Of a stretch of DNA of 64,000 nt, positions 63,501 through 64,000 are shown in pieces. Where the stretch lies: NCBI GenBank assembly GCA_031216915.1, contig CM062292.1, positions 203,319,262 to 203,383,261 on the forward strand, read 5' to 3'. The DNA is from Pictodentalium vernedei. Taxonomy: Eukaryota > Mollusca > Scaphopoda > Dentaliida > Dentaliidae. Below the pieces are notes generated by a model. The model worked only from the letters and a program-made list of their open reading frames with translations. It ran no database searches and was not told the DNA's origin. Numbering within the stretch: the first letter of the stretch is position 1; every line of letters begins with the position of its first letter. The position numbers and the translations under genes were made by a program.

Positions 63501-64000
63501 CTCCTTCTCTTCGTGGCACTTATATTCATCATATATGTTCCTCAGTATCATTGTTCCATGATTAAATCCTCCTCATACCCTGCATTTTAAACATTTTTCT
63601 TGACATTTTTAGTTGCGTTTAGTTTTCTGTTTAGCTCGGAAATTCATGTTTAACTTAGTGTTTAGGTCAGCTCCTGTGCTCTTCCTCTTCCCATGGCACT
63701 CATATTCACTATACATGTTCCTCAGTATCTTTGTTCCACGATTAACCCCTCATACTCTGCATTTTAAACATTTTTCTTGACATTTTTAGTTGCGTTTAGT
63801 TTTCTGTTTAGCTCGGAATTTCATGTTTTACTTAGTGTTATGTCAGCTGCTGTGCTCTTTCTCTTCCCACGGCACTTATATTCATTATACATGTTCCTCA
63901 GTATCATTGTTCCATGATTAACCCCTCATACCCTGCATTTTAAACATTTTTCTTGACATTTTTGGTTGCGTTTCGTCTTCTGTTTAGCTCGGATTTTCAT
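60568..64000 (+). repeat. Last HOR block J8, cut by the window end
   Basis: This again opens with GATAAACC, TTCGTTAT and CATCTTTAGTTGG, then runs more than 3.4 kb without another GATAAACC monomer. It contains a short duplication: CCCGGCATT, TAGCTTTCTG, TTTAGTCAAG at 61094 and again at 62856 (1762 bp, ten monomers). It also has a stretch at about 61.4-62.7 kb like 51.9-53.1 kb (offset about 9.52 kb at CAATATACATG). It ends mid-monomer in a TTTCGTC type, so its true length is unknown. Confidence 0.78.

Larger units (their letters stand above)
1..64000. repeat. Tandem satellite array, ~177-bp monomer, ~360 copies
   Basis: The window is filled edge to edge by one repeat family. Every 174-178 bp the same string of landmarks returns in the same order: GATTAACCCCTCATAC, CATTTTAAAC, GACATTTTTAGTTG, TTTTCTGTTTAGCTC, GAATTTCA, GTCAGCTGCTGTGCTC, TTCTCTTCCC, CACTTATATTCA, TGTTCCTCAGTATCATTG. 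The hand-read consensus is 177 bp and about 36% G+C. Monomers differ by scattered substitutions and 1-4 bp indels, and the differences themselves repeat at long range, which defines higher-order repeats. No stretch of even 50 bp lacks satellite homology, and there is no transposon, gene or microsatellite interruption. Such arrays are normally centromeric or pericentromeric; that location is inferred, not seen. The species and any published name of the satellite are unknown to me. Confidence 0.98.

Noticed and set aside
1-64000. CRISPR-like array of direct repeats
   Set aside because: The repeats are contiguous 177-bp monomers with no unique spacers.
1-64000. Primate alpha satellite or another named ~170-180-bp satellite
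   Set aside because: Length is similar to several known centromeric satellites, but none of the alpha satellite landmarks I know are present, and I cannot match the monomer to any named family from memory. A database search would be needed.

Overview
The whole 64 kb is one uninterrupted AT-rich satellite DNA array. I see no gene, RNA gene, transposon, CRISPR array or unique sequence in it. The monomer is about 177 bp (observed spacings 174-178 bp; a hand-read consensus is about 36% G+C), and roughly 360 monomers lie head to tail in one orientation. Long satellite arrays with nested higher-order repeats (HORs) are typical of eukaryotic centromeric or pericentromeric heterochromatin. The nucleosome-sized monomer, the multi-kilobase HORs and the lack of any inserted mobile element suggest a centromere-type array in an animal or plant. 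I cannot name the species: the monomer is not one I recognise, and it is not primate alpha satellite.

Layout, using the start of the GATTAAC motif as monomer phase 1. 1-1937: opening block containing a duplicated tetramer. 1938-9699: two copies of a 23-monomer HOR (4057 bp), the second lacking exactly two monomers. 9700-15873 is a 35-monomer block (6174 bp), and its first ~3.75 kb is repeated at 15874-19630. 17287-23117: a 14-monomer HOR (about 2473 bp) in two full copies and a partial third. 23118-27723: 7-, 10- and 9-monomer variants. 27724-33022: a tandem pair of 15-monomer HORs (2649 and 2650 bp). 33553-36028: a tandem pair of 7-monomer units (1238 bp each). 34968-60567: a series of HORs, each starting at a GATAAACC monomer, whose lengths fall steadily (34, 33, 26, 19, 18, 8, 7 monomers). 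60568-64000: a last, open-ended block.

The most unusual structure is a 314-bp segment of satellite in inverted orientation (about 1.8 monomers). It is inserted with short microhomologies and a 49-bp flanking direct duplication, and occurs at the same place in three successive HOR copies (36684-36997, 42689-43002, 47455-47768). It looks like a template-switch event later amplified along with the HOR. Elsewhere the array records unequal exchange: in-register hybrid monomers, whole-monomer deletions, and private small indels that act as lineage markers between distant blocks. The few open reading frames are chance read-throughs of the satellite and are not annotated as genes. Coordinates of blocks and offsets were read by eye and may be off by a few bases.
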